Below are positions 25,692-33,517 of a DNA stretch of 64,000 bases, in pieces (position 1 is the stretch's first letter; each line of letters begins with the position of its first letter). Position numbers and translations under genes: made by a program. The DNA comes from Bacteroidales bacterium (GTDB taxonomy: Bacteria > Bacteroidota > Bacteroidia > Bacteroidales > UBA932): assembly GCA_017443025.1 (NCBI GenBank), contig JAFSPG010000013.1, positions 40,648-104,647 of the forward strand, read 5' to 3'. The notes under the pieces were generated by a model that did no database searches, was not told the DNA's origin, and worked only from the letters and a program-made list of their open reading frames with translations.

Positions 25692-26468
25692 ATGAAAAAG
25701 CACATTTATACTTTATTTTCCGTGCTGATAGCCCTTGTCGCCGTCAGCTGCGAGAAGACTTCGGAAGGGGTGACTCAGGTGGTCAGTTTCTTCCAGATGT
25801 ACGGTGCTTCCTCGATATACCTTGGCGTCGGCGATGAATTTGTTGACCCTGGATATCAGGAGCTGGATGGTGGTGGACAAGTCGTCACTGTAATTACGAA
25901 TATGTATGGGGACGAAGTTGAGGCAGTCTCTACGGAAGAGCCTGGTTTCTTCACCATTACTTATTCTACCATCAATGAGCAGGGCCTATATTTTGAGAAG
26001 TCCCGCAAGGTTTATATCTATGATGCCACTGTTACGGAGACACTTGGTGTCTTTACGGTGGACAGCCAGGCGTCTTTATCCTACAATAACGAGAAAACTT
26101 ATTCTGACAATGCCGCAAGCTATGCTGCCAGCGGGCGTACTACAAATGACAGTCCGACGATAACCTTTACGCAAGTTGTGGGTAATATCTACTCTGTCAG
26201 TGATTTGCTTGGCGGTTGGTATACTTGGATACAAGGTCGCGGTCCGCAGTATGAAGAAACCTATGGCATATCATTTTTTGATATGACCGGGTATGTAACT
26301 CTCAATGCCGATATGACTTTGTCGTTGATGTCTTCCAAAATTGCGGCATGGGGTGATGGCCTTGATTCTATAGAAAATGCTGTATATGATCCTGATACAA
26401 AGAGATTAGTATATGATTGGAGTTATGCCGGCCAGGTCTTTGGCCATGTAGAAATGGTACAAAACTAA
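25692..26468 (+). CDS. DUF5012/BT_2262-like surface lipoprotein
   Basis: 258 residues, lipobox VAVSC (Cys20). The N-terminal half contains YLGVGDEFVDPGYQELDGG...VVTVITNMYGDEV...PGFFTITYSTINEQGLYFEKSRKVYIYD, a DUF5011/HYR-like Ig domain; the C-terminal half (GNIYSVSDLLGGWYTWIQGRG ... YGISFFDMTGYVTLNADMTLSLM) matches the DUF5012-type domain of BT_2262-like proteins. It is the third gene of the operon, 13 nt after susD. In the related B. thetaiotaomicron locus the corresponding lipoprotein sits on the SusCD complex; the same is inferred here. Confidence 0.75.
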   Translation: MKKHIYTLFSVLIALVAVSCEKTSEGVTQVVSFFQMYGASSIYLGVGDEFVDPGYQELDGGGQVVTVITNMYGDEVEAVSTEEPGFFTITYSTINEQGLYFEKSRKVYIYDATVTETLGVFTVDSQASLSYNNEKTYSDNAASYAASGRTTNDSPTITFTQVVGNIYSVSDLLGGWYTWIQGRGPQYEETYGISFFDMTGYVTLNADMTLSLMSSKIAAWGDGLDSIENAVYDPDTKRLVYDWSYAGQVFGHVEMVQN

Positions 26469-26487
26469 CTGAAAGGAGGAAACAGAA

Positions 26488-27042
26488 ATGAAAAAAATCT
26501 TTACAATCACTCTTGCAATCATTTCGTCTGCGTTGATTTCCTGCCAGAAAGAGTCTATCGGCGGAACGGCCGTGGAGGACGCGTCCGGACAGTGGTATGT
26601 AAAAAGGTATCTAGTATTCACGGATGGTTCGGTAGTGGATGGTTTCGGAGAAGTAGGATATCAACTGAAACCATATCTGCTTCTTACTTACAACACATCG
26701 GACAACAAGGCTGATGAATTGTTTGTTGATGACCTTGGCGAGTTTTATTATGCCGGATGGGGAATGAGACTTGATTTTAAGGTAAAAACAAAAGTAGATC
26801 TTAAAACACTGAAGTTCTCAGCAATCGGGGCTGAAAACCTGTATGAGGACGCTCTCGTCAATATCGAAGGGCAGATTCTGAAAGGTGTTGCAAAGACAGC
26901 CGGAGGGGCTCCCCGTGATTCCATCTGGATGAAGGTTACTCATGAAGGGGATACCTTTGTAGAAGAAGGCTTTGAGTTGGAAGGTTTCGATCATTACCTC
27001 ATTACTGGTGTCCGTTATACCGGTTTCGAGGCAGATGAGTAA
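26488..27042 (+). CDS. Lipid-binding-family (PF12888-like) lipoprotein of SusCD operon
   Basis: 184 residues, lipobox LISC (Cys19). The core is a small beta-barrel pattern: YLLLTYNTSDNKADELFVDDLGEFYYAGWGMRLDFKVKTKVDLKTLKFSA, INIEGQILKG-like strand, RDSIWMKVTHEGDTF and a closing GVRYTGFEADE, which matches the conserved end of the 'lipid-binding putative hydrolase' family found beside SusD-like_2 genes. A clear AGGAGG lies 10 nt before its start. Fourth and last gene of the operon; corresponds in position to BT_2261. Function unknown; family name is not evidence of lipid binding here. Confidence 0.75.
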   Translation: MKKIFTITLAIISSALISCQKESIGGTAVEDASGQWYVKRYLVFTDGSVVDGFGEVGYQLKPYLLLTYNTSDNKADELFVDDLGEFYYAGWGMRLDFKVKTKVDLKTLKFSAIGAENLYEDALVNIEGQILKGVAKTAGGAPRDSIWMKVTHEGDTFVEEGFELEGFDHYLITGVRYTGFEADE

Positions 27043-27090
27043 ATCGGCAGCATCATTAACATTCCATTATTGAAGTGGAAATTTCCAATG

Positions 27091-27120
27091 GCGGCCCGGA
27101 TCGATCCGGGCCGCTTTTTT
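27091..27120 (+). terminator. Terminator of the second SusCD operon
   Basis: 24-nt perfect palindrome starting GCGGCCCGGATC (27091-27102) with its complement to 27114, followed by TTTTTT. Very strong intrinsic terminator. Confidence 0.92.
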
Positions 27121-27142
27121 GCGTGGGGATGGTGGAGAATAG

Positions 27143-27285
27143 GGAAAAAGAGTTTCGAGGGCATTTTTCTGCCCGAGAAAACTTTTTCCTCTTTCGCGAA
27201 GGTCTGCCAGGTGTGCCAAATAATGTTCCACCTGGCGGGAAAAAGGCCGATTCCCCGGCAGGTGGGTCGGAAATTGCGCCACCTG
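27143..27285. repeat. Cluster of three inverted repeats with CAGGTGG/CCACCTG motif
   Basis: Non-coding stretch. First an extended imperfect hairpin GGAAAAAG...GGGCA (27143-27163) / TGCCC...CTTTTTCC (27170-27189). Then GCCAGGTG (27206-27213) / CACCTGGC (27229-27236), and CAGGTGG (27259-27265) / CCACCTG (27279-27285). The last two look like diverged tandem copies of one ~30-bp palindromic unit. They lie between a terminator and the promoter of the DUF5674 unit. Confidence 0.65.
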
Positions 27286-27327
27286 ACATGGAGAAAACCG
27301 GTCGTCGCCGGCAATGCCAACCTGCAA

Positions 27328-27359
27328 TTTGTTGATTTCTGTTTTATTGGTTACCTTTG
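27328..27359 (+). promoter_or_regulatory. Promoter of the DUF5674 two-gene unit
   Basis: TTTG (27328-27331), 20-nt spacer, TACCTTTG (27352-27359): full consensus. The ATG is at 27374, so the leader is only about 8-10 nt. Confidence 0.8.
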
Positions 27360-27373
27360 CGAAAACGGTTGTT

Positions 27374-27715
27374 ATGCTTATTCTAAATAGTCCGATATCG
27401 CGTGCCATATTGAAAGAATATGCCGCCAATACATTTGGCGACATGATTAAATGTGTGGCAGATATAGATAAAGAATTACTTGCCATTGATGCCGATTTGC
27501 ATGCTGATTTGGAGCGAATGTTATTGGAACAAGGCTGCCAGCAGGCTTCATTATGGGGATTTAATCTCTATCCGGATCAAACAGGTGAGGACTTCATCGA
27601 ATATGATTCACTGATCAATATACGTTCATGGCAAGGTAATCCTTCCCGTAATGTGTTGGATGAAACTATACGGGAAAAGATTGCCGATATTGTCAAAAAG
27701 TTCATAACGGAATAA
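27374..27715 (+). CDS. DUF5674-family protein
   Basis: 113 residues from the ATG at 27374; the frame is open further upstream but that would cross the promoter. Key blocks are IKCVADIDKELLAIDADLHADLERMLLEQGCQQASLWGFNLYP and IEYDSLINIRSWQGNPSRNVLDETIREKIADIVKKFI, which match DUF5674 (alternating Asp/Glu/His-rich helix, WGFN-P, SLINIR...GN). No signal peptide or membrane segment, so cytoplasmic. Its TAA shares one base with the next ATG (TAATG), implying coupled translation. Function unknown; conserved DADLHAD acidic/His residues could bind metal, which is speculation. Confidence 0.8.
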   Translation: MLILNSPISRAILKEYAANTFGDMIKCVADIDKELLAIDADLHADLERMLLEQGCQQASLWGFNLYPDQTGEDFIEYDSLINIRSWQGNPSRNVLDETIREKIADIVKKFITE

Positions 27716-28047
27716 TGCAGCACAAGACGCTTGAAAATGGCCGTTGGGCCACATTGAGTTTCCCGAAGCAAATGGCGAACATAGGCAGCGAAACGTCACG
27801 TATATATCAAGCATTGTTATCTGGCAAAGAACAAAGGGCCGAAGCGGCATTCGTCCGTTTCCAGGAACTTGTTGACCTTACGATAAAATATGGCCGAACT
27901 GATGCTTCGGCTATTCTACGTTCGGCAATGCTTGAGGAACTCTGCCGGTTCAGGGACTTCTATTGTGAAGCATTTCTTCAGCGAAACCTTCCTGAATTGT
28001 CGGCTTACAACCGATATCTTGACCAGTTCGCTAGGCGAAGAGATTAG
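27715..28047 (+). CDS. Conserved partner of DUF5674, unknown function
   Basis: 110 residues, helical and cytoplasmic. Contains GRWATLSFPKQMANIGSETSRIYQALL, AEAAFVRFQELVDLTIKYG, LEELCRFRDFYCEAFL and a Tyr/Arg-rich end, NRYLDQFARRRD. I recognise the W-x2-LS-x3-Q-x-x-NIGSE-x2-R / LELLDLTI pattern from small uncharacterised proteins seen in many environmental bacteria, often next to DUF5674. It starts in the stop codon of that gene and its last 4 nt overlap the end of the convergent recombinase gene. A regulatory or toxin-antitoxin-like pair is possible but unproven. Confidence 0.7.
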   Translation: MQHKTLENGRWATLSFPKQMANIGSETSRIYQALLSGKEQRAEAAFVRFQELVDLTIKYGRTDASAILRSAMLEELCRFRDFYCEAFLQRNLPELSAYNRYLDQFARRRD

Positions 28048-28970
28048 CGGCAAAGTCGGCGGGAAAGCCGGTCGATACAGCGCTTCTTCTGCTCGAGGTC
28101 AGGGTGAACGTAGAGATTCAGGGTGGTTCCGATCTGGGCGTGGCCGAGGAGAGCGCTTACAGTTTTGTAATCACAGCCTGATTCTATGCAGCGCGTGGCG
28201 AAGCTGTGACGCAGACCGTGAAACCGGATTGCGGGCAGATGCAGCTTCCGGCATATGTTACGGAAGTAAATCCGGTACGAATGGGGCTCAATCGGCTGTT
28301 CCCTCCCCGTAATAACGAAAGACTCGGGATTCATTATCCGGTGAAGCGGACGGATTATCCTCAGTAAATCCCTCGTCATAGGCACTTCCCTGCAGGACGA
28401 TTCGGTCTTGGGAGCGCCGGACACCACTTTTGAGGCCCAGACGCCCTTTTCGCGGAAGTATATCCGCTCGAGAGTACGCTGAACAGTGATTATTCCCGCC
28501 TTAACGTCGATGTCTTTCCATTTCAAGGCGCAGATTTCCCCTATCCTCAGCCCGGCCGTGAGGCAGATATAAATACCTATGTTCTTGAACGAGATGTTCT
28601 GCAGCAGGAATTGCATCAGTTTCCTGTGGTCGTGGGGGCTCAGGATATCGATTACCGTCTTAGTTTCAGAGGTAGGATAATACAGCTTCCATTGAAATAT
28701 CGGCATCCCCTGAAGCGCCGAAGAGAACCTCAGGAGCATCTTCAGGACCAATACGATGTCTTTTACCGACTTTGTTTTCAGGCCCGAGTTGAGAAGGTCG
28801 ATAACGAAGGCCTGCGCCTGTGCTTCTTTAACCGAAACTTCATCTCCGAAAACCGGGAGGACGTGTTTTTCCATCAGCAGGACATAAGTCGCAAAGCTGG
28901 ACTGTTTGACATAGAGTTTCTTCTGCTCGCACCAAAGCGGGTAGATTTCCTTTAAAGTTTTACGTTTCAT
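28044..28970 (-). CDS. Tyrosine recombinase / integrase
   Basis: 308 residues. N-terminal SAM-like core-binding domain (about 1-100) and catalytic domain with the complete set Arg142 (TAGLRIGEICAL), Lys188 (GAPKTESS), His251 and Arg254 (HGLRHSFATR), His277 (LLGHAQIGTTLNLY) and Tyr287. All active residues are present, so it should be functional. There is no excisionase, phage or conjugation gene beside it, and no obvious att repeat flanking it. It overlaps the DUF5674 partner gene tail to tail by 4 nt. It may be the remains of a small element or a stand-alone invertase acting on inverted repeats elsewhere. Confidence 0.93.
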   Translation of the reverse strand: MKRKTLKEIYPLWCEQKKLYVKQSSFATYVLLMEKHVLPVFGDEVSVKEAQAQAFVIDLLNSGLKTKSVKDIVLVLKMLLRFSSALQGMPIFQWKLYYPTSETKTVIDILSPHDHRKLMQFLLQNISFKNIGIYICLTAGLRIGEICALKWKDIDVKAGIITVQRTLERIYFREKGVWASKVVSGAPKTESSCREVPMTRDLLRIIRPLHRIMNPESFVITGREQPIEPHSYRIYFRNICRKLHLPAIRFHGLRHSFATRCIESGCDYKTVSALLGHAQIGTTLNLYVHPDLEQKKRCIDRLSRRLCR

Positions 28971-29018
28971 AGTGATAATATTATACGGTTTGTTCGTGCA
29001 AGCTACAAGAAAAATTGT

Positions 29019-29026
29019 TACCTTTG
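29019..29026 (+). promoter_or_regulatory. -7 box of the SIMPL gene
   Basis: TACCTTTG, 22 nt ahead of the ATG at 29049. The upstream TTTG (28989-28992) is 26 nt away, longer than the usual spacing, so only the -7 element is convincing. Confidence 0.45.
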
Positions 29027-29048
29027 TTAAGATAAAAGCATTTGAATT

Positions 29049-29747
29049 ATGGATAAGACAAAAGTATTTTCAGCCCTGGCGATTCTCGCAGGTATGATTT
29101 TCATCGGGATAATGATTCCCCGCGCCGTAAGCGTCAACCGCTCTTACGAGCGCATCGTCAATGTCAAAGGCCTTTGCGAAAGGGAAGTCAAGGCCGATAG
29201 GGCGATATGGCCCATCCAGTACAAGGCTGTGGGCAACGACCTCGCCTCCGTATATCAGGAATTCGCAGCCAAAGGCGAAGCAGTGCGGGCCTTCCTCACA
29301 AAAGGAGGCGTCAGCGCCGAAGAAATCTCGGAATCATCGCCCGTTCTTACCGACAAGCTGGCCCAGGAATACAGCTCCAACCGCACCTTCCGCTACGTAG
29401 CCAAGGGAGTCATCACCGTATGCTCCTCCGATGTCGACAAGGTCCTGGCCCTGATGGGCGACCAGAGCGTCCTCTTCAAGAAGGGAATCGCCCCCGAAAA
29501 CGACTGGGGCAACCAGCCTGAATTCCTCTTCGTAGGCCTCAACGACATTAAGCCCGAAATGGTCGAAGAAGCCACCAAGAACGCCCGTGAAGTAGCCGAG
29601 AAGTTCGCCAAGGACTCCGGCAGCAAGCTCGGCAAGATCAAGACCGCCTCGCAGGGCACCTTCTCCATCGAGCCCCGCGACTCCAACACTCCTTATATCA
29701 AGAAAGTCCGCGTCGTCAATCTGGTCACCTACTACCTTTCGAAGTAA
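29049..29747 (+). CDS. SIMPL (DUF541) domain protein
   Basis: 232 residues. A single N-terminal membrane anchor (residues ~7-25, FSALAILAGMIFIGIMIP) precedes a SIMPL domain: IVNVKGLCEREVKADRAIWPIQYK, the helix EFAAKGEAVRAFLTKGGVSAEEI, FRYVAKGVITVCSSDVDKVL, and the conserved ATKNAREVAEKFAKDSGSKLGKIKTASQG block. SIMPL/BP26-like proteins are envelope proteins of unclear function that can form rings or channels. It is transcribed separately from guaB, which begins 49 nt later after its own -7 box. Confidence 0.88.
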   Translation: MDKTKVFSALAILAGMIFIGIMIPRAVSVNRSYERIVNVKGLCEREVKADRAIWPIQYKAVGNDLASVYQEFAAKGEAVRAFLTKGGVSAEEISESSPVLTDKLAQEYSSNRTFRYVAKGVITVCSSDVDKVLALMGDQSVLFKKGIAPENDWGNQPEFLFVGLNDIKPEMVEEATKNAREVAEKFAKDSGSKLGKIKTASQGTFSIEPRDSNTPYIKKVRVVNLVTYYLSK

Positions 29748-29772
29748 GCAAAGCTAATTCCTCAGTTTTTAC

Positions 29773-29780
29773 TATCTTTG
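29773..29780 (+). promoter_or_regulatory. -7 box of the guaB operon
   Basis: TATCTTTG, 16 nt before the ATG at 29797. No TTTG at the expected distance upstream. Confidence 0.45.
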
Positions 29781-29796
29781 CAGGATATAAACAGAA

Positions 29797-31278
29797 ATGC
29801 CGATGTCCGCGCTCACAAGAAACGAAATCCCTGAAGGCCTGACCTTCGACGATGTATTGCTTGTTCCCGCCCATTCCGAGGTTCTTCCGAGGGATGTTGA
29901 CGTAACGTCTCTTTTCACAAGGGATATTTCCCTGCACTCCCCCATCATTTCCGCGGCGATGGATACCGTCACCGAGGCCGACCTCGCTATCGCGATGGCC
30001 CGCGCCGGAGGAATCGGCATCATCCATAAGAACATGTCGCTGGAGGCCCAGTGCGAGCAGGTCCGCAGGGTGAAAAGAGCAGAGAACGGAATGATATACG
30101 ACCCCGTGACCATCGGCCCCGATGCCACGGTGGGCGACGCCCTGGCAATGATGGCCAAGCATCACATCGGCGGCATCCCCGTAGTTGACGGAGCGGGCCG
30201 GCTCATCGGCATCGTCACCAACCGCGACCTCCGCTTCCAGGTAAAGAAATCCATCCCCGTGAGCGAGGTGATGACAAAGGATAACCTGATTACCGCCCCC
30301 AAGGGCATCAGCCTCGAAAAGGCCACGCTCATTCTGATGAAGAGCAAGGTCGAGAAGCTGCCCGTAGTCGATAAGGACAATCATCTCGTAGGTCTCATCA
30401 CCTACAAGGACCTGATGAAAATCAAGGACAACCCTACGGCCAGCAAGGATTCCAAGGGAAGGCTGCTCGTAGGCGCCGCGGTGGGCGTGAAGGCCGACAC
30501 CCTCGAGAGGGTGGAGATGCTCGTCGAGGCCGGCGCCGACGCCGTTGTCGTAGACACGGCGCACGGGCACTCTGCAGGCGTGCTCAAGGTGATTTCTGAA
30601 GTCTGCCGCAAATTCGGAAAGAACGACATACAGATTGTGGCAGGGAATGTTGCCACCGGCGAGGGCGCTAAGGCGCTCGCCGACGCCGGTGTCGATGCCG
30701 TCAAGGTCGGCATCGGGCCCGGCTCCATCTGCACCACCCGCGTAATCGCCGGCGTGGGAATGCCACAGCTCTCGGCCGTAATGATGGCCGCCGAGGCCCT
30801 TAAGGGCACGGGCGTGCCTGTCATCGCCGACGGCGGCATCCGCTATTCCGGCGACATCGCCAAGGCCCTCGCGGCCGGAGCCGGCACCGTCATGGCCGGT
30901 TCTCTCTTCGCCGGAACCGAAGAATCCCCCGGTGAAACCATCATCCTCAACGGCCGTAAATTCAAGTCCTACAGGGGAATGGGCTCGCTTGAGGCAATGG
31001 AGCAGGGTTCCAAGGACCGCTACTTCCAGGATATGGAAGAGGACGTAAAGAAGCTCGTCCCCGAAGGAATCGTGGCCCAGGTGCCTTACAAGGGTACGGT
31101 AGCAGAGGTGGTTTACCAGCTCCTCGGCGGACTCCGCAGCGGAATGGGCTACGTGGGCGCACGCAATATCGAGGAGCTGCGCAAGGCCAAGTTCGTCAGA
31201 ATCACCAATGCCGGCTTCCTAGAGAGCCATCCTCACGATGTAACCATCACCAAGGAAGCACCCAACTATTCAAGATGA
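29797..31278 (+). CDS. guaB: IMP dehydrogenase
   Basis: 493 residues; an ATG two codons later (29803) is an equal alternative. Oxidises IMP to XMP, the committed step of GTP synthesis. It has the N-terminal [17 protein letters not shown] and [11 protein letters not shown], two CBS domains (about 95-215, ending [19 protein letters not shown]), [19 protein letters not shown], and the catalytic loop [16 protein letters not shown] with the active-site Cys. The flap region follows at GSKDRYFQ. Length is typical. Its stop overlaps the next start by 4 nt (ATGA), linking nucleotide synthesis to an envelope-chaperone operon. Confidence 0.98.
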   Translation: MPMSALTRNEIPEGLTFDDVLLVPAHSEVLPRDVDVTSLFTRDISLHSPIISAAMDTVTEADLAIAMARAGGIGIIHKNMSLEAQCEQVRRVKRAENGMIYDPVTIGPDATVGDALAMMAKHHIGGIPVVDGAGRLIGIVTNRDLRFQVKKSIPVSEVMTKDNLITAPKGISLEKATLILMKSKVEKLPVVDKDNHLVGLITYKDLMKIKDNPTASKDSKGRLLVGAAVGVKADTLERVEMLVEAGADAVVVDTAHGHSAGVLKVISEVCRKFGKNDIQIVAGNVATGEGAKALADAGVDAVKVGIGPGSICTTRVIAGVGMPQLSAVMMAAEALKGTGVPVIADGGIRYSGDIAKALAAGAGTVMAGSLFAGTEESPGETIILNGRKFKSYRGMGSLEAMEQGSKDRYFQDMEEDVKKLVPEGIVAQVPYKGTVAEVVYQLLGGLRSGMGYVGARNIEELRKAKFVRITNAGFLESHPHDVTITKEAPNYSR

Positions 31279-32111
31279 AAAATATTGCGTTAATAGCAGC
31301 GATTATCGCCCTCACTGGTGCGTGCAAGGCCATCAGCGGCATTCTCCACGACGGAGAGGTCATAGCCTCCGTCGGAGAACACAAGCTGTACAGCTCCGAG
31401 CTCGCCGGAATCATTCCCACCGGAATTTCCGCCGACGACAGCACGCGCCTCGTACAGGCTTACATCGACAGCTGGACGCTCGACATGCTTTTCGTAGATT
31501 TGGCCGAATCCCAGCTCAACGACTCCGAAAAGGACGTTTCCAAGGACCTCGAGACCTACAAACGGGCCCTGCTGCGCTACCGCTATGAGCAGAAGTACCT
31601 CAACCAGAGGCTCGACACCGCCGTGGCGCAGTCGCAGATCGAAGACTATTACAATGCGCACAAGAAGCAGTTCCGACTCGCCGAGACTGTCGTCAAGGCA
31701 AAATTCGCAGTGATTCCGGAACATTCCTCCCATATTGCAGACCTGAAAAGGCGCATGTCGGACGACGCCGACGACCTTATCGTTGTGAGCGACACCTTGT
31801 CGGCATCGTACACCTCGGTCTATAACGACTATGGCAATATGTGGATTGAAGCCTCGAAGATAGCCGTCGCCCTCGGAATGGACAGCGAAAAGATGCTCCG
31901 CTCGATAAACAAGGGCTTTGTCCAGAGCAAAGACGGCAAGGGCAATCTCCAGATAGCCTACATATCAGATATCATCCGCCGCGGCGAGGACGCTCCGGTA
32001 GCCTACTGCAGCGACAAGATAAAGGAATACATATTAAGTTCAAGAAAAAAGGATTTGCTGTCGGGTTTGGAACGGGACTTGATGAAGGACGTCCCCGTCC
32101 GACAGGAATAA
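31275..32111 (+). CDS. SurA-N-like lipoprotein chaperone
   Basis: 278 residues with lipobox LTGAC (Cys17). VIASVGEHKLYSSELAGIIPTGISADDSTRLVQAYIDSWTLDMLF follows the SurA/PrsA N-terminal pattern, then a helical segment (YKRALLRYRYEQKYLNQRLD) and QIEDYYNAHKKQFRLAETVVKAKFAVI, the linker normally leading to a parvulin domain. No convincing parvulin active site is visible in the remaining residues, so it looks like a catalytically silent chaperone rather than a prolyl isomerase. It overlaps guaB by 4 nt and precedes the full SurA-like gene by 7 nt. Confidence 0.75.
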   Translation: MKNIALIAAIIALTGACKAISGILHDGEVIASVGEHKLYSSELAGIIPTGISADDSTRLVQAYIDSWTLDMLFVDLAESQLNDSEKDVSKDLETYKRALLRYRYEQKYLNQRLDTAVAQSQIEDYYNAHKKQFRLAETVVKAKFAVIPEHSSHIADLKRRMSDDADDLIVVSDTLSASYTSVYNDYGNMWIEASKIAVALGMDSEKMLRSINKGFVQSKDGKGNLQIAYISDIIRRGEDAPVAYCSDKIKEYILSSRKKDLLSGLERDLMKDVPVRQE

Positions 32112-32118
32112 CTAAAAA

Positions 32119-33504
32119 ATGAATATGATGAGAAGATACTTTGCGACCATGGCCATTGTCCTCTGCGGAATGGCAGCTTTCGCGCAAACCTATCCGAAGG
32201 GAGTGATAGACAAGACCATCGCCGTCATCGGCAATGAGATGATATCCATATCCACCCTTGAGCAGGAGATTCAGGTAAACAAGATGAACGGCCCGATGTT
32301 CTCCGACAAGAACCTCCGCTGCGAAACTCTCGAGCGGATGATGGAAATCAAGCTTTTCCTTATGCAGGCCAGAATCGACTCCCTGAAAGTCAACGAGGAT
32401 GCAGTCAACTCAAACCTCAAGATGAGGATTGACCAGTTGCGTTCGCAGTTCGGCGGCGACGAGCAGATGGAAGAGTATTTCGGCAAGCCTATATACAAGC
32501 TCCGCCAGGACTGGAAGACAGCTCTCGAAGAGCAGAGCCTCTATCAGCAGGAGCAGGCTCAGATAGCACAGAGCGTACCGGAACTCACACCCCTGGACGT
32601 ACGCTCATATATGGCTGAAACAGACTCCGTCGACCTTCCGCTCGTACCTATCAAGTATCAGCTCAGCCAGATAGTCATCTATCCCGATAAGGAGAAGGCA
32701 TCCCTCGCGGTCAAGGACCGCCTGCTCGGCCTGCGCGAGAGAATCATCGCCGGCGAGAAGTTCTCCACCCTCGCCAGGATTTACTCCGAAGACCCGGGAA
32801 GCGCCCGCCGCGGCGGAGAACTCGGAATGGCCTCGAAATCCATCTATGTTCCGGCCTTCGCCGATGTGGCAATGTCCCTGAAGCCCGGCATCATCTCACA
32901 GATTGTCGAAACCGAATATGGTTTCCACATCATGGAGGTACTTGAGAAAAAGGGCGACATGGTAAACGTCCGCCATATTCTCCTCAAGCCCCAGTACACC
33001 GACGAAGACCGTCAGAAGGCCTTCAAGACACTGGACAGCCTCCGTACCGAAATCGGCAATGAAGCCGTTTCCTTCCCTCTGGCAGCCAAGTTCTATTCAC
33101 AGGACCCCAAGACACGTACCAACGGCGGACAGATGGCCGACCAGTACACCGGCTCGGCTTATTTCGAAATCGACCAGTTGAATCCCGCCGACTATTCGGC
33201 CATCAAGGAACTCAAGGAGGGGCAAATCTCCGAGCCTTTCGAGTCGGTCGACAGCGAAGGCCAGGGCCAGACGGTTTACAAGATCATCCGTATCGACAAG
33301 ATTATCCCCGCCCACACCGCAACCTATGAGGAAGATTACAACTCTCTTATCGAGGGTGTCAAGAATAAAAAGGCCATGGCGGCCATAGATGAATTCCTTA
33401 ACGGAAAAATCAAGGAAACATCCATCTACATCGATCCTATCTTCAAGGCTTGCTCCTTCTCACGCGAGGCCTGGAACGAAGCTGCCCGCAACAGCGAGGA
33501 TTAA
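32119..33504 (+). CDS. surA: SurA-type periplasmic peptidyl-prolyl isomerase
   Basis: 461 residues; a start two or three codons later is possible. Signal peptide ending AAFAQ. The N-terminal chaperone part has KTIAVIGNEMISISTLEQEIQV and ETLERMMEIKLFLMQARID; two parvulin (rotamase) domains follow, first at ~175-280 (RIYSEDPGSARRGGELGMASKS...EYGFHIMEVLEKKGD) and second at ~280-385 (VRHILLKPQYT...FYSQDPKTRTNGGQM). It assists outer-membrane protein folding in the periplasm. It sits between a SurA-like lipoprotein and the OstA-like LPS-export gene, consistent with an outer-membrane biogenesis operon. Confidence 0.93.
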   Translation: MNMMRRYFATMAIVLCGMAAFAQTYPKGVIDKTIAVIGNEMISISTLEQEIQVNKMNGPMFSDKNLRCETLERMMEIKLFLMQARIDSLKVNEDAVNSNLKMRIDQLRSQFGGDEQMEEYFGKPIYKLRQDWKTALEEQSLYQQEQAQIAQSVPELTPLDVRSYMAETDSVDLPLVPIKYQLSQIVIYPDKEKASLAVKDRLLGLRERIIAGEKFSTLARIYSEDPGSARRGGELGMASKSIYVPAFADVAMSLKPGIISQIVETEYGFHIMEVLEKKGDMVNVRHILLKPQYTDEDRQKAFKTLDSLRTEIGNEAVSFPLAAKFYSQDPKTRTNGGQMADQYTGSAYFEIDQLNPADYSAIKELKEGQISEPFESVDSEGQGQTVYKIIRIDKIIPAHTATYEEDYNSLIEGVKNKKAMAAIDEFLNGKIKETSIYIDPIFKACSFSREAWNEAARNSED

Positions 33505-33517
33505 TAATCTTCTTTAG

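Noticed and set aside
27143-27285. CRISPR array
   Set aside because: The repeats are inverted, short and diverged, with no regular spacers and no cas genes nearby.
27091-28970. Prophage or integrative element around the recombinase
   Set aside because: No structural, replication, mobilisation or att sequences were found; only one recombinase and two small genes.
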